Positions 1 to 12,660 of a DNA stretch of 64,000 nucleotides are shown in pieces. The stretch lies in the NCBI GenBank assembly GCA_902805475.1, contig CADCSX010000010.1, forward strand, positions 1,292,001 through 1,356,000, written 5' to 3'. Position numbers and translations under genes: made by a program. Each line of letters begins with the position of its first letter. Within the stretch, counting starts at the first letter, position 1. Under the pieces are notes generated by a model. That model saw nothing but the letters and a program-made list of their open reading frames with translations. It was not told the origin of the DNA and made no database searches. This stretch comes from Entonaema liquescens. Its lineage: Eukaryota > Ascomycota > Sordariomycetes > Xylariales > Xylariaceae.

Positions 1-390
1 AAGTCGGATGCCAATCGGCCGCATTCGCAGAGGGATGTTGCTAAACATGTGGCCCAGGCCATACTCGGTTTCGACGCCGACGACTGCGACCACCGCAATG
101 GCGAACAGCCAGGCGAATAATATCGCCGCATCGTCCCACCAATGGTTCTTGAGTAGAAATCTCGAATAAAGGCGACCGATGACTACGAGACTCGCAAAGA
201 CCAGCGGGATAATGATTCCGGCAAGGATCTCCGGGACCTGAGAACGGCCCGTAAGCTGTTACGGCAATTGTAAGTAAGTAATCTACCTAACATATGCGTT
301 TCCGATGCTATGGTTCTGGATCTACTATATCCACTACAGCAATTAACAAAGGTGGAGATTACCTACCTCGTTCGGCGGCTGTTTAGCCAT
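1..390 (-). CDS. rhodopsin-domain (PTH11-type) integral membrane protein, 5' part only
   Basis: Two exons can be read on the minus strand. Exon 1 is 390-367 (ATG, eight codons). A GTAGGT..CAG intron spans 366-238. Exon 2 runs from 237 off the window edge. The 79 visible residues after the intron form hydrophobic segments around a GRLYSRFLLKNHWWDDAAIL stretch, followed by an EYGLGHM motif. The R-L-x-(S/T)-R, W-DD and YGLG pattern is typical of the large fungal family with a rhodopsin-like seven-helix fold (Pfam fungal rhodopsin domain, PTH11-related). Such proteins are mostly orphan receptors or membrane proteins of unknown ligand. Only the first two helices are inside the window, so the specific subfamily cannot be judged. 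Start choice rests on the in-frame ATG joined by a clean splice. Confidence 0.8.
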
Positions 391-3300
391 TGAGGAATGA
401 TGTTGCGATGCAAGCAAAGTGCGAATTGTCGCATGCCGGCCAAGGCGAAGGCGAAGAGCGGAGCAATGAAGCGAGATAGATCCAGAGCTACTTAATTATT
501 GAGGAGCTGACCACCAACGTTGATATATAAACGCGGTGGGATCTCTTTAAAAGTTTCATGTTTGCTATAAACCTCCCAAGGCGTCAGCACAAGCTGGCGA
601 TCACTTGATCGGTGGGATCTACTCTGCTATGGCTGTATGGCTGCTACCCAAGAGCGCAAAGTCGGCTAGAGACTGGTTAGTCATAACTTCAACGTCCACC
701 AATGAAGCATCTGCAACGAGACTTGTGCTCGAAAACGCCGCTGATAAGGTGACATTCGGTATCATAGCTGGCATGGTGGCCTTGTCTCTGGGACGAGAGC
801 ACGTTGGTTGATCCGTTCCCACCCATACCCGCGAGCCGTGTTTTCATAGGGCTGGTTCGTATAAAAATATCACAGCCACCAATAATGAGCTCATAACTCC
901 ATCTCTACCCCGTATTTGTAACAGGGGGGGGTTCGATACGTACAGGAAAAGAAAAAAAAAGCAAGTGGCCAAGACCTCCAACTAAAGAATTGCTTACATA
1001 TGGACCGATGAGATTCTGCAGATAATCAAGAGATGGCCATCGTCAGTTAGTAGCCCTATGAACTGAGATCTTATGTAATTCGACGATTGGATTTATTTAA
1101 AGAGAGGCGAGAGCCATAGGACTTCTTTCCCCCACGAGTATCGTGAAGTCTCGTCCGTTGTCTAGGGTCTAGAGCGAATATACTATTTTCGGAATCAGTA
1201 CTGAAGCTAGTCGATATTATTACTAGTCATATTCACCCGCGATACCCTATCTATCCCACAAGCGAAGCGGCCGAATTACAAAATGCCTAGGCGTATTTCC
1301 TTCACATCTGAGCAGGCATTGTAAGCGTGAGGCGTGGACCCCGCGATTTCATTTTAGTAGAAGGCGGCCTCATGAGATAAAGGCTCGAACGTTCGATTTG
1401 CACACCTAGGTGATGCATCAAGCTTACTCGCCTTCAGCAACCCTCAAAATAGTACCGAACGACACTCACGGAGAGCGGTGAAGAGACCTCGAGAGAATCT
1501 CAGTGGACAGGTCACGAGTAGCGCCAGGGCTTGGACTTTTGTACTTCGATGCAACCCTACCCCACCGCCTTATCCTCTCAGTTCTGTATAACCATATATC
1601 ACTCATTATCAAAGTCGAATCTTTTTCGAAGCTCCATTGGATGAGTGAGAATTATAGGTAGATACGGATGTAAAGGTTAGACTACGATCGCGGTATAAAT
1701 CTCGGCCGAATCAGGAGATATCAACTCATAAAGGATTATAGGAGCCAAAATACCAGCCATTTCCCCAAGCTCAGTCTCTAGATACACGCAGCCGGTCCAT
1801 CCTCGAATCGATAATTACATTACGAATGCGACGGTTCTTCTTTTCTTTTCTTCTCTCTCTATATATAATTCTTTTTGCTATCTCTTTTCATGATGCAAGA
1901 GAGACATAACCATATTATCGGGCAGCATGTTTAATGATGCCGAAAAGACGAAAAAAGGAAGCAAAAACTACAAAAAGCAGGTGTCTAAATTCGAGCCGGC
2001 GTTTGCATTTGACCTGAGCGTGGAGGCTCCCATCGCCGCCTTTGCCGCCGGCTCGAACTCTAGGTGCACCATCGAAAAACCCCGCCGGGGATTTTATCTA
2101 CACCGTCGCGTCGTCAAACCACTAGACCACGGCCCCGAATGGCTAATGCATCTTCAGACCAGGAGTGATGGGAGGGGCTTTTACTGTACCTTATAACTTT
2201 ACCGTGGGTACATGTATTTATGTAGCATGTTGCCTAGCGACGGCGTCCCTATGGAGGAGCACAAAATTACCAATGCATCTGGGTTGGGACAGTTGTTAAA
2301 AATCCGAGTTAACTCCTCTACCTTTAAGAATCTCAATAGCCTAATGGTAGGTCTTTTGATATTACTAATGCATCGACTCGTTGCCTTGCCTTAGGAGATA
2401 TGTAAGCACCATATCGACATACCTATATATGATATGACATCAGTAGAAGAGCACGTTAAGAGCTGATCGAGGTGTACTCTAGCGCTTACCTCGCTAGGAC
2501 ATAATAGCTTATCAATAGCTCAATCAAAGAGAACACTCCAGATACTCCAAGATGCCAAGGCTGAATGATATAATCCGTAGGATTTGAAGAACAGTAGGAT
2601 TCGAGTTTTAACTTCGGACACAAGACCAGGGGTCGAACACCTGGTTTTATCGTGAGCTCGACCCATCAAATAACGTTTGACAGTTCTTCCATCACTAACT
2701 CCCTAATTAGGGTATAGCTTATCCAGATATTAAATCGATATTTTAGTTCCGTTCGCGATACGCGTTGGGGCTCTCCCCCTGAAGCGGCCCAGCAATGTCG
2801 AGCAAGTTTCGCACTTCAACTTTTTAACGAAATACGCCGGTAAGTTTCAAGGGGCTTTGAAGAGCTTACTCCTGAGATATCCATGATGCCCTAATAAGGT
2901 CTTCTGTAGATGTCGTAAAGGATCGAATATTATACCTTCTCAGATTTCCAAGACCTTGAGATTAGACTATATACTAAATGCCAACCTCGTATTTCTGTAA
3001 GTCTAAAACCAGGCGCGTGCATGGCTTCTAGATAGTATGAAAAGATAGCGTGAGATGCTGGGCTGTAGAGATTGTCGGTTTGATATTTCTTCAACTGGAA
3101 CAAGGTCGAGCTGCTCAGAAAACATACCATTACGTTATTTGCCGAGAGGTTTCCATGGACCTGATATTTGACTCTAAAACCACGGATGAAGGACCAGGAA
3201 AGGGGTTGAGGTGTATGGGTTCATATTCAATATTATGTGAATACAGCGTGGAATGAATATGATGGGCCGGATCAGCATTACTTGACCGCGAATTACTAAC

Positions 3301-4797
3301 ACGCCTCTTCATTCGCCGGAATTAAAATAAACTTATTAAGCGGCTGATGTCTTGGAATTCGGGTGCCTGCAGCTCAGTATCGATAGATCCCGAACGGATA
3401 ATGTTCTCGAACAGCGCGATGATGATGATAAGGTAACAAAGGCGCGGGTATCCGGGACGATATCGATAACGGAATGCAGTGATAATGGAATGCAGTGAAC
3501 CCTAATAGAACCGCAAATGAGCATTCATATTACATCATAAGCGATAACACAGCGCAATTTACATTATTTCACCTCGGGGGAAAGAGGGTGTGAGGCGATG
3601 TTATTGGAGGCAGCCCCGGTGCTTGAGGAAATAGGACGAACTCAACTGTCAGCCACGTGCGTCATTTGGGTCGACACCACGGGGAATGAATAATAACTCA
3701 ATTCCCGGGGTGGGAATTTCCGCGAAGGAAAGCAAGGACTAGCGGTCTCGGGCTCACATGCAGAATTTGCAGCACAAGATGGCGGCGACACCATTCTCTG
3801 TATGGTCGTGATGGTTACAATGGTCCACAACAGTTGTAATCATGAACAGCCGTAAGCAAGATGACGTGTCAATAGCTGCATTACTAGAGGTTTGCTAGTG
3901 AATCAATATGCGATCAATTACTTCTTTCACTAGGTAACATGTCGGAGTATCTGAGTACTCAGGGGTTCCGAGTTAATTCAAACATCGTGAGATATATGAA
4001 AGTCGCTTTATTAATCTCATTAACCCTAGGTAAGGAGCTGAGTAGGTCTTGGCTGTAGTTCTTTAGTAGTATTCGGTGGTATCCAAATAACTCAAATAAC
4101 TTGGGGACCCGGCGATTTACAAGCGTATATTAAAAAGTAGTTGGTTTAGGGGAGTAACTAATGTAAGAACTGCAAGATTGCCGAACTCTAGGTTCTTGTC
4201 TAGCGGAGGTAGTCTTGGTAGTATTATCTTATGTAATGGTAGTAGTGCGAATTAGTAGAAGGTTAAGCGTACTGGAGTAGTGGCCTGCGATAATATTAGG
4301 GGACTATGCAAGTTCTGTAGGTCGGGTCTGTCAAACCAAACGGGCTTCGGGGTCGACTAAAAAAGTTAGTAAACTCGGAAATTTTGTGCACCCCAAGTCT
4401 TTTTCGGACCCCTTATTTTACTTCGTTAACCTAGTTATTCTAGCTTCCTAATATACTCTCTTTCTTTTATCCATGAAGCAAATTCATCGCACAAATATGT
4501 CGCGTGGCCAAGAAAAAATAAATAAAAAGTATACTATCTTAAGAAACAATCCTACTTGAGCCGTAATTGACTCTTCTTTGTATATCCGAGTGACCAACCA
4601 CAAATTTGTTCCGTGGATCCTCTGTTCCTGTCGTTCAACCAATCTATCAACGGTCCTATGCGTTAGCCTGTCAGCGAGTCAATGTCCTGATCTGGCCGAT
4701 CGAAATGCACGCGCTAAAAAGCTTGGTACTGACGAAATGAGCAGAAACTGGGGTTAATAAAGGACCGTCCTATCATGGCGCAATAGCGCAATAGCTA

Positions 4798-4826
4798 ACG
4801 ACCACGATTATTGACCACGATTATTG
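4798..4826. repeat. 13-bp direct tandem duplication
   Basis: The unit GACCACGATTATT occurs twice back to back, followed by GCCC. Just upstream a shorter unit GCGCAATA is also duplicated. Confidence 0.8.
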
Positions 4827-4887
4827 CCCGCGAGTGGGTAATAATAAAGTTGGGTTATAGCGTAGCGACGATCAAGCAAAGTCCCCT

Positions 4888-4968
4888 CGTGGTTCATCGT
4901 AGCCATCACGGTTCATCACGGTTCATCATCACGGTTCATCATGGTCCATCATGATCCATCATTGTCCG
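4888..4968. repeat. degenerate minisatellite of TCATCACGGT-like units
   Basis: Roughly seven diverged copies of a 9-12 bp unit, with cores GGTTCATCAC, GGTTCATCATC and GGTCCATCATG, lie head to tail about 0.9 kb upstream of the TOS1 start. Copies decay from left to right by C/T changes. Confidence 0.8.
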
Positions 4969-5875
4969 ACTTCACCCATGGAAATGGAAATCATCCATGG
5001 AATGAAGGGGTTGCAAGGAGGAGAATAGGTTTGACAGGAAATAAATCAGACCAAGCCCCAGAAAGCCTAAAGTGGCATGTGGTGTGTTCCTATTGATGGT
5101 TCCTGGCTTAGCCGCAGATCCCCCTTGATCTTGGCTCTTTCTGGGAATAGATGGGAAAAGAAATAGGATGAACAGATGGACAGATGGGATACATTCAATC
5201 CCACGTCAAATTCGCTATGTCGGGCAAGTCACTGATTCATGCAGACTGCAAGGTACGGAGAGTCTAGTGCAACTCTAACCCAGTCACTTTCTCCGTCTAT
5301 CTTCCAATCATCTACGCTTTTGGTTCCGCTATGGTCCAGCCAGCAAGCCCAGCAAGCCCAGCACGAGCCCGACAAGATCCTTGGCCAGTGACATCCTTGT
5401 CCTTTTGTGGCGTCTATCTTTGAAACCGACATTCTGTTCCCACTCCCTCCACGTCGCCCTAAGTCCCTAAGTTCCTAAGTCTAGTCTTTAATCTCATTTA
5501 CCCACCCCTTTTCCGCTCGTTACTTTGCTTCCCTTCTTTTCATCTCTTGTTGATTTTCGATAATCATTGTCGTCGTCTTTCTTTGCCCGGAAGCAATTTG
5601 CTGAGTCACTCATTGTAACGGTGATTTTTCACCAAGCCGCTCCTTAACAAACAAACATTCAATTCAGCTCAGGCGAAGAGGTTCTGTTTCAGCGCTTCTT
5701 AACTTGCCTGTCTGCTTGTTTGCTTGTCCACGTTCACTTCATAGCCCATTGTACTTCCGGCCCAGTTTTGGAGAAAGGTGCAGCCCAACATCTACATAAA
5801 AACAGTATTAACAGATCGGGAGACGCGAAATATCTCTACACAAAGAGCATACATCCTTGGATAACCTCGCTTACG

Positions 5876-7399
5876 ATGAAGTACTCAACCGCGCTCGTCG
5901 TGGCTACGGCCTCGGCGGTCAATGCAGGCTTTTGTAACGATGCCTTCGAAGAATTCGGAAACTTCTTCTGTCCCAATGCCGTTAAGCAGGTCAAGTATAC
6001 TGGTCTTGACATTGCTGGCAAGTACCGCGCCGTCGCGAAGATGGACAACAATGGTCTTTGCGAGTTCCAGGACAAGGAATACTCCGGCCCCATCGCGCCG
6101 TTTGACGAGGACGTAAGTATCAATTCCTCTTCCGTGGGCAGTTCCCCTCACTTCTAACACAAGCGCAGTTGACCTTACACTTCCGAGGACCCCTCGAGCT
6201 CAAGACAGTTGCTGTTTTCAACCCTTCCTCGGCACCGTCTAAGCGCGAGGTCCAGAAGCCTCACACTAAACGCCATGGCCACCAGCATCTTCACAAGAAG
6301 CACCACGAACATGCCAAAGCCGAGAAGCGCGAAGACATGGTTGTGGCCACGATTGATGGCCAAGTGGTGTCATGGGTAAACAATTATTTCGGTGGTGCCG
6401 CCGAGACTCCTGCCCCGGCTCCGGCTCCGGCTCCGGCACCTGAGGCTCCCCCTGCACCCGAGCCAGCTCCAGCTCCTCCAGCTGAAAGCTACCCCGAAGC
6501 ACCATCTCCGCCGGCTGATGACCCTGCCCCGGTCGATGTTCCTGCTGGCGACTGGCAGCGCAACGCTTACTACAACTCCAAGGACCAAGTCGCTGACGGT
6601 CTTGTTTTCCTTGGTAACTTTGGTGACCCGGCTATTTCTGGTACTTGGGACACGTAAGTGTGAAGGAATGAAAAGCGAAAGTGTCGGCCACTAATTTGCT
6701 TGCAGTGTCTGGGGTAACAGTTTGGCCTATGCTAATGAGGACGGCACCGGCGCTGCTCCTTCTCCTACCGTCCTTAAGGACTGCCGTATTGACGACACCA
6801 AGGAAATCATCATCGCTTCTGACCAGAAGTGTGACGAAAGCTGTGGCGCCGTTCGTCCTGACTCCGTCGCCTACAGTATGTTTCTCCTTACGAAATAGTG
6901 TCTGGATAAATGCTAATGCAACTTTGCAGAGGGATTTGGTGGCGCTAACAAGGTTTTCCTTGCCGAGTTCTCTATGCCTCTAAGTGGTAAGACTGGCTGG
7001 AACATGGACATGTCTGCATTCTGGCTCCTGAACGGTGCTATCCCGCGAACGGGTCAGTACAGCAAGTGCAGCTGCTGGGCTGGTGACAACGCGAGCCCTC
7101 AGGAGGGTGGTTGTGGTGAGGCCGATATCATCGAGGTTCTCCGCTCCGGTGACACCAAGGCCAAGTCTACTTTCCACTTCGCGGCCGGCACCGGTGACTC
7201 CCACTACTTCGACCGCCCGACCGACAAGCCCATGAAGGTCGCCGTCGTCTTCCAGGCTTCCTCGTCCACCGCCTCCATCAAGGTTCTCAACGACGACTTC
7301 GACATGACCGTCACCAGCTTGACCTCCGACCAGGTCGAGGACATGATCAACGACGAGCCCGACGTCAACCTCTTCAGCTTGATGACCTTTGGTGCGTAA
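5876..7399 (+). CDS. TOS1: TOS1-like covalently bound cell-wall protein
   Basis: Four exons: 5876-6112, 6169-6653, 6706-6875 and 6930-7399. All introns are GT-AG and 52-56 nt long, giving 453 residues. An in-frame ATG exists upstream at about 5720, but 5876 begins a typical signal peptide (residues 1-18, cleavage after AVNAG). The N-terminal domain (about 19-100, with YTGLDIAGKYRAVAKMD and LTLHFRGPLEL) and the C-terminal domain (about 207-453, starting WQRNAYYNS and containing CSCWAGDNASPQEGGCGEAD) match the two domains of the yeast Tos1/YJL171C family. These are secreted wall proteins with a predicted beta-glucanase-like C-terminal fold. Between them lie a His/Lys-rich stretch (103-133) with dibasic KR sites suited to Kex2 cleavage and a Pro-Ala-Glu-rich linker (159-200). 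There is no GPI-anchor signal; the protein ends LMTFGA. Confidence 0.94.
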
Positions 7400-10300
7400 A
7401 TAGACGCTTAATGGAGGGGACCGGTCACGAGAGACGAGGGTGACAGGGGAAGGATACGGAGGAATGGGGAGGAAGGATGATGGGTCCGGGGACGGGCAGC
7501 TGATGTCTGCTTGTGGATTTGCTTTTTTGTTGTGTGTGTTTCTACGATGGATATAGGAGCAGTTTTGCAATGTGTTTTTCTGCGCCCGATATTCCCCCTT
7601 GTTGCATATTTTGATTTGATTTGATTCTTCAACGTCAGTGGATTTGTGGCCTTTCGTCGCGGAGTGTTTTACTTTTGAGTGTGAAGTGGCTGTTGTCGTG
7701 AAGTGGGCTGATTGCGATACCCTGGGTGCGCTTCTGTATACCATACTAGAGGTGGACAGGCGACGATTTTGGGGGTTAAAAGAAAGTTTGCTTGTCTGGG
7801 AGATTGCGCGGGCCCCCGTCGTGATACCCTGAGGCTCTGCTTAGTCTCGGGTACAGTCCGAGACCAATATGGTGCTCCGTGATACCTCGCTTGATTTTTA
7901 CCTACACTACACTATACTATTTTTCCGATCGCAGACCCGTAATTCTGGTTTTCTTCCTTGACTACCTTGTCAGGTACTTAGTACCTTGTGTTATGTTAAG
8001 ATTTATTTTATTATAATTACAATAATTACACACACACGAACCCACACACCTATAGCCTACCTAGCGCAGGTAGCTTTAATGTATATACGGCCAATAGCCT
8101 ATTCGAACCAACCCCTTTAGGAATCAACTTCATTCAGGTTAATTCTTTGAAAATCATAATTTACATAGTTAGCACTTATCCTCGCCCTCACCTTTTGCGC
8201 CGTATATACTTCCAACCGCGCCTGTTTTCGCTTCGAGCAATTTACCTGTTACATCTGCGGCATGGGGGGAAAGAAGGATTGGAGGTGAAAAAAAGAAACA
8301 AAGTTCTAGAGTGTCCACGCCACGTGCTGTGACGCAGGATTGCTCGGCGCGGGCCCCGTGGACGATAATAGAGCACTGCTGCAGGTGGGTTCGGGAAGAG
8401 TATCCGACGCCGCGTCGTGAAACTAACTCCCCTTTCTTCTTTTTCTTGGGACGGAAAATAGTTATCTGATCTACGTCCAGGCTTGAGAAGCGCGTTTGAG
8501 TCGTCTGTACACATTTGTCTGACTAATTACTTTATTTTCAATGTTGAAGTGGTGGTGAGATATTATGCTTTAACTAGACCTTACCTACCAGATATTTAAG
8601 GGTTTCGAATAGCTCCTGGCTCTTGGATTCATGTTGTCGAATCAAACAGGGGTATTATCAGATGTTTTATTTCTAATAAAAATCACTCGATGCCGTGACG
8701 GTGGTGCCCATGGTACAATGTCCTGTTAGTGAGTAGCCAAATAGCACATATCTCTATTTGCGGCCGTATCATATCCCACTTACTTGACCAAGACCCTCCC
8801 TAGATGAAGGTACTGGTAATAGAAGAGAGGCACCATCTTTCATACATTGGGGTTTAGAATAGCACCGCTCCACGAGCCCGGGTTAAAAGAGAAGCGTATA
8901 GTGTCAACACTTAACTCAACCCTAAACAAATGCTTACTCCTATACCTATGAACGAGGTGATAAAGTCCAAGTCCTCTAGGTAATATCGCCACTAAGGCAG
9001 CCAATGTTTACTTCTATAAATTATTGACATTCAAGGATGAACCATGATAGTTTTTTTTATAAAAAAAAAAAAAAAAAAAATACGTTGACTCAGCTGGGAA
9101 TAAGAACGACTAACTAATTCTTCGCCTCAAAATAATAATTAAACGTCATAGCTGACGCAGGGCCATTCTCTTCGTCAATATTAAGTATCTCCGGAGCAAC
9201 GACTAGGTAGTTTATCGCCGGCGTCCCCGAAGCGTAGCTTAGTCACACTTTGGTGCTAGAGACGCACGTAAGGATAAAAGATGGTCGATGTGAATGGTAT
9301 GAGATGTTGCTCTCAACCCGTACACAGCATATCAAAAATTAGAAACGATCCATTAATGCTTTCAATTCTTCTTATATTCAATAGCTCTTGGGATTGAACA
9401 TCTTGCGTACCTAAGCAATTTGATAGAGGAGATAACTCGACAGGAACTAACAGATCCGGTCGCTGCTTCGTATAATCAGAGGGACCAGTATTAGTCCAGG
9501 ATAGTTTAAGAACTGGCGAATGATCTAGAAGACCCCCCAAAACCCCCACGGTGGACTGAGTGTCCAAGGTATTTGGTGGATCGATTGCGGCTCCAATGGT
9601 GGAGCGGCGATACACGCGCTTAACTACTGACAGTTAGGCGAACAGGCTCCGGTAGATTCCAACGACGTCACTCGGATATAAGCTGAACTGCCATCTGAGA
9701 AGAGTTTTCTACATTCGCCATTGTGAGCCCTATTTAGGCACCACGTCATCAAGGTGACAATATAGCAAACTATCTCTGTAGTATTTGGGTGTAGAATATT
9801 AAATAGAAGCAATATTGGATGCCAAGTCTGAGAATCTCGTCCGGACATGTGGTATTGGGTGAGATAATTGAACTTTCCAAGGAGGGGAGATCGAAGATCG
9901 CCCTGTAGCATTGGAATTACCGACTTTTTCTGCGGGCCGCATCTCTGGCCTAGTATATATAATGCTTGAATAGTGGGTAAATATAGAAGCGCAGTATCTC
10001 CTCAGCTCTACATAATCCTGGATCGAAAACAGGAACAGGAACTGGTAGCTACCCGAATTTGAGGTTAAGTTTACTTAGCTGCATACGGTATTGTTCTGTT
10101 TAGTCGCTCTGTCATCGGCGGAGTAAATGCTCCGCTTAAGAGCATGTTGGCCGCCCAAAGCTTCCATATTTTCGCAAATATTTGCAACAATCGAGAGTCT
10201 AATCACCGTTGCCTACTTTAGAATCCGGACCAATTTTTACGCTTCTTGAAAGACGTCACTGGTACTTAGCTTAGTCTTCGAAACAGGCCTCGTAGCTGTG

Positions 10301-10447
10301 CCTCTTCGTAAAACATCTGAGACATGTTATAAAAGCCTAGAAGTAACTCACGGAGACTAAGGATTATCGTCCGTATTGTAACCTAACCTTGATCAACGGA
10401 AATTATCGGTTCCTCATTTGAAATAGGGGTTAGCTTATATTAGCGCC
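7400..10447. other. spacer between TOS1 and aquaglyceroporin; possible gene relic on minus strand
   Basis: Positions 7400-7700 are the likely TOS1 3' UTR. The rest is AT-rich with an A-tract at about 9061-9080. Two adjacent minus-strand open frames, 9911-9624 (95 codons) and 9615-9313 (100 codons), lie in different frames. They may be fragments of one decayed gene, but no family is recognisable. No other feature is supported. Confidence 0.5.
9061..9080. repeat. poly(A) tract
   Basis: An uninterrupted run of 20 A preceded by a T run. No target-site duplication or element body was seen, so it is treated as a simple homopolymer. Confidence 0.85.
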
Positions 10448-12206
10448 ATGGCTCCAAGAAGGAGGACGGATCCCGAGGCCGACCGCAGACGTCAAGACAG
10501 GCATTTCGAGCCAGGAATACTCGAAGAACTACCCGATACTGTTTCGGACCAGCTCCCAAACGCATCCCAGCAAAGGTCTAACTTACCACGTATTATCGAG
10601 TCCAAACAGTCGAATCAGAGTCGTAACTCGAATTCGACATCTATGAATAATGCCCAACGAGCAAAAGAAAGAGTGCGAAGAATAGTCAACGGCCCACAAG
10701 AAGAGCCCCTGGTATGGATTGACGATGGGTATTACGATGCGAACCCATGGCACGGCCGATCAAGGAAAAAGCCAATTTTTAGCCTCGGAGCGCCTTTGCC
10801 ACGTAAAGTTCGCTGGGCTAAGGAACCGGTCGACGTGCCTTCTAGACTCGTGCATAAGTCCCCCGAAGACCTAGCAGAGCTTGGCAAGGGCGACCTTGAT
10901 AGTACAGGTGGGCCGGACGCCGAAAGGCTGCAAAGTGCAGCAGGGAGCGAGTACTCCGGGCCAAGAAGAACAGCTGCGGGTGTCACTCACGGCGATAGGC
11001 ATAATGATGCCGGGCAGCCCGTCTTCGAATATCAGCCTGGGGAGGAGAATTCAGCTCACAGAGAGCGCACAACCGATACACATGATACGAATCGAAGTAA
11101 TAAGGAAGACCTTCGCAACTACGGAATCGATAGCGAACCGCTAGGCCAGCGAGAACACGAAGACGTAGAAGAAGGAGATAGGGACCCGGATGAGTTCCGT
11201 AATTGGTGGGCCCGTATACGGGCTAAGCATCCCGAGCCATTGGCTGAATTTCTTGCGGTATGTCTTTCCAGTATACTTTTCATGCCGCTCGAATTAACCA
11301 GGTCTACAGACAGGAATAGCCGTATTCATGGGATTAGGAGCAACACTCGCCGTAAACCTGTCCGCTAACCAGGAGGTGAAATATGGTACCTATGAAACTT
11401 CATGCTGGGCATGGGGTTTTGCTTGGATGTTTGGCATCTACCTCGGTGGTGGCGTATCAGGTGCTCATATGAACCCGGCCATTTCGATCAGCCTGTCGCT
11501 CTTCCGTGGTTTTCCATGGCGGTCGTGTCTCGTCTACGTAATTGTGCAATTTGCAGCCAGTATTGTTGCTGGGGCTTTAGCATATGGTATCTATAGAGAT
11601 ACGATCAGATACGTCGACCCTACCATGGCGAATACGGCCAAGACCTTTTTCTCGAGTCCCCAGGAATGGGTATCTCTTGGCACAGCTTTCTTCGTCCAGG
11701 TGGTTGGGAGTGCAATTATGATGATTGCTGTCTTTGCATTGGGAGACGATCAAAACAACCCTCCCGGTGCAGGAATGCATGCTTTGGTACGTGTTTCCTC
11801 AATAATTACCTATAGGGGAAGGTGGTGATGAACCTACACTCCCTCATCTTTTTTATTGACATAATCCTTGATTTACGGCGCTAACAAGAACACTTAGGTG
11901 CTTGGGCTGTTGGTTACGACCCTAAAATTTACTCTCGGCTACACGATAGGATCAGCACTGAACCCAGCTTCAGACTTTGGCCCGAGAGTTATAGCTTGGG
12001 CAGCAGGCTATCGAGGACGAGAAGTGTTTCAAACAGGATGGTGGTTCTACGGCCCATGGCTTGCCACTTTGGTTGGATCCATCATCGGGTGTGCCATATA
12101 CGATGGCTTCATTTTTGTTGGAACTGAGAGTCCGATCAACTACCGAATCAAAGGCGGAGTCAAAAAACGAACTCGAAGGCTTTTTGACTTTGCTAGAAGG
12201 AAATAG
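10448..12206 (+). CDS. aquaglyceroporin (MIP family) with long N-terminal extension
   Basis: Exons are 10448-11257, 11310-11786 and 11898-12206. Introns of 52 and 111 nt are GT-AG, giving 531 residues. Residues 1 to about 262 are hydrophilic, Arg/Glu/Asn-rich and probably cytosolic, as in fungal Fps1/Yfl054-type channels. The channel core then follows with six predicted membrane helices. The first NPA motif is in GAHMNPAIS (NPA 325-327). The second is in SALNPASDFGPR (NPA 451-453). The Asp after the second motif and the FGPR sequence are hallmarks of glycerol facilitators (NPARDFGP in the family), so glycerol or other small polyol transport is inferred. Unusually, the selectivity-filter Arg normally found after the second NPA is Ser454 here. 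The second intron falls in the loop before helix 5, between HAL and VLGL. Confidence 0.93.
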
Positions 12207-12660
12207 TGACAGCGGTGATTTTATGGTTATGTAGGAATTTATAGAACCTATAATGGTCTTATGATTGTCAAAGACATCGATGGGTGTGCATGAAATACAT
12301 ATGTATACTTCGTAGATGTTGCAACTGTGTGAAATGCGTGGTCCAAGCGTCACATCCGCAATTCAACTCCCTGATTAAGTGAACCAAAAGCTTACTAACA
12401 ATTTATCACGTGAAACTGGGCCGTGCACGTAATCCGGTTTCTGCTTTGGTTGTAGCCGAAGGAAGGTGCGGCTGGTTTGTGGTTGTCAGCGCTCACCATC
12501 TGAAAATACCGAGGTCCTTTCTTTTAACTTTCTCTCATTCTTTTAACCGTCAACATCCAACTCTCAACCTTCTTTTTTTTTTCGCAACGGGCCGCTTCGT
12601 AACGTTGTCTCCCATCGCATCTTGTAACGCCCCTAATTAATTGAAGGTGTGTCAATTACG
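12207..12660. other. intergenic region, PEX13 promoter and 5' leader
   Basis: There is no gene. A CT-rich stretch with a T run (about 12515-12590) precedes the PEX13 start, as is usual for fungal 5' leaders. Confidence 0.6.

Larger units (their letters stand above)
391..5875. other. gene-poor spacer upstream of TOS1, with decayed coding-like ORFs
   Basis: No gene can be supported. Short open frames at 605-811 (both strands), 1927-2196 (+, 89 codons from an ATG) and 3336-3830 (-) match nothing I recognise and are probably relics or chance. The tract 3880-4450 is poor in C and full of TA and TAG, as expected of strongly C-to-T mutated (RIP-like) DNA. Tandem repeats lie at 4798-4826 and 4888-4968. 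The stretch from about 5440 is pyrimidine-rich and is the likely promoter and 5' leader of TOS1. Confidence 0.6.

Noticed and set aside
6980..7744. 254-codon minus-strand open frame antisense to TOS1
   Set aside because: It mirrors the GC-biased codon use of TOS1 exon 4 and shows no domain or splice structure of its own.
8700..8890. Possible spliced mini-gene on the minus strand (GTAAGT donor, CTAACAG acceptor)
   Set aside because: The branch-like CTAAC directly abuts the acceptor AG, too close for normal splicing, and the 46-residue product resembles nothing.
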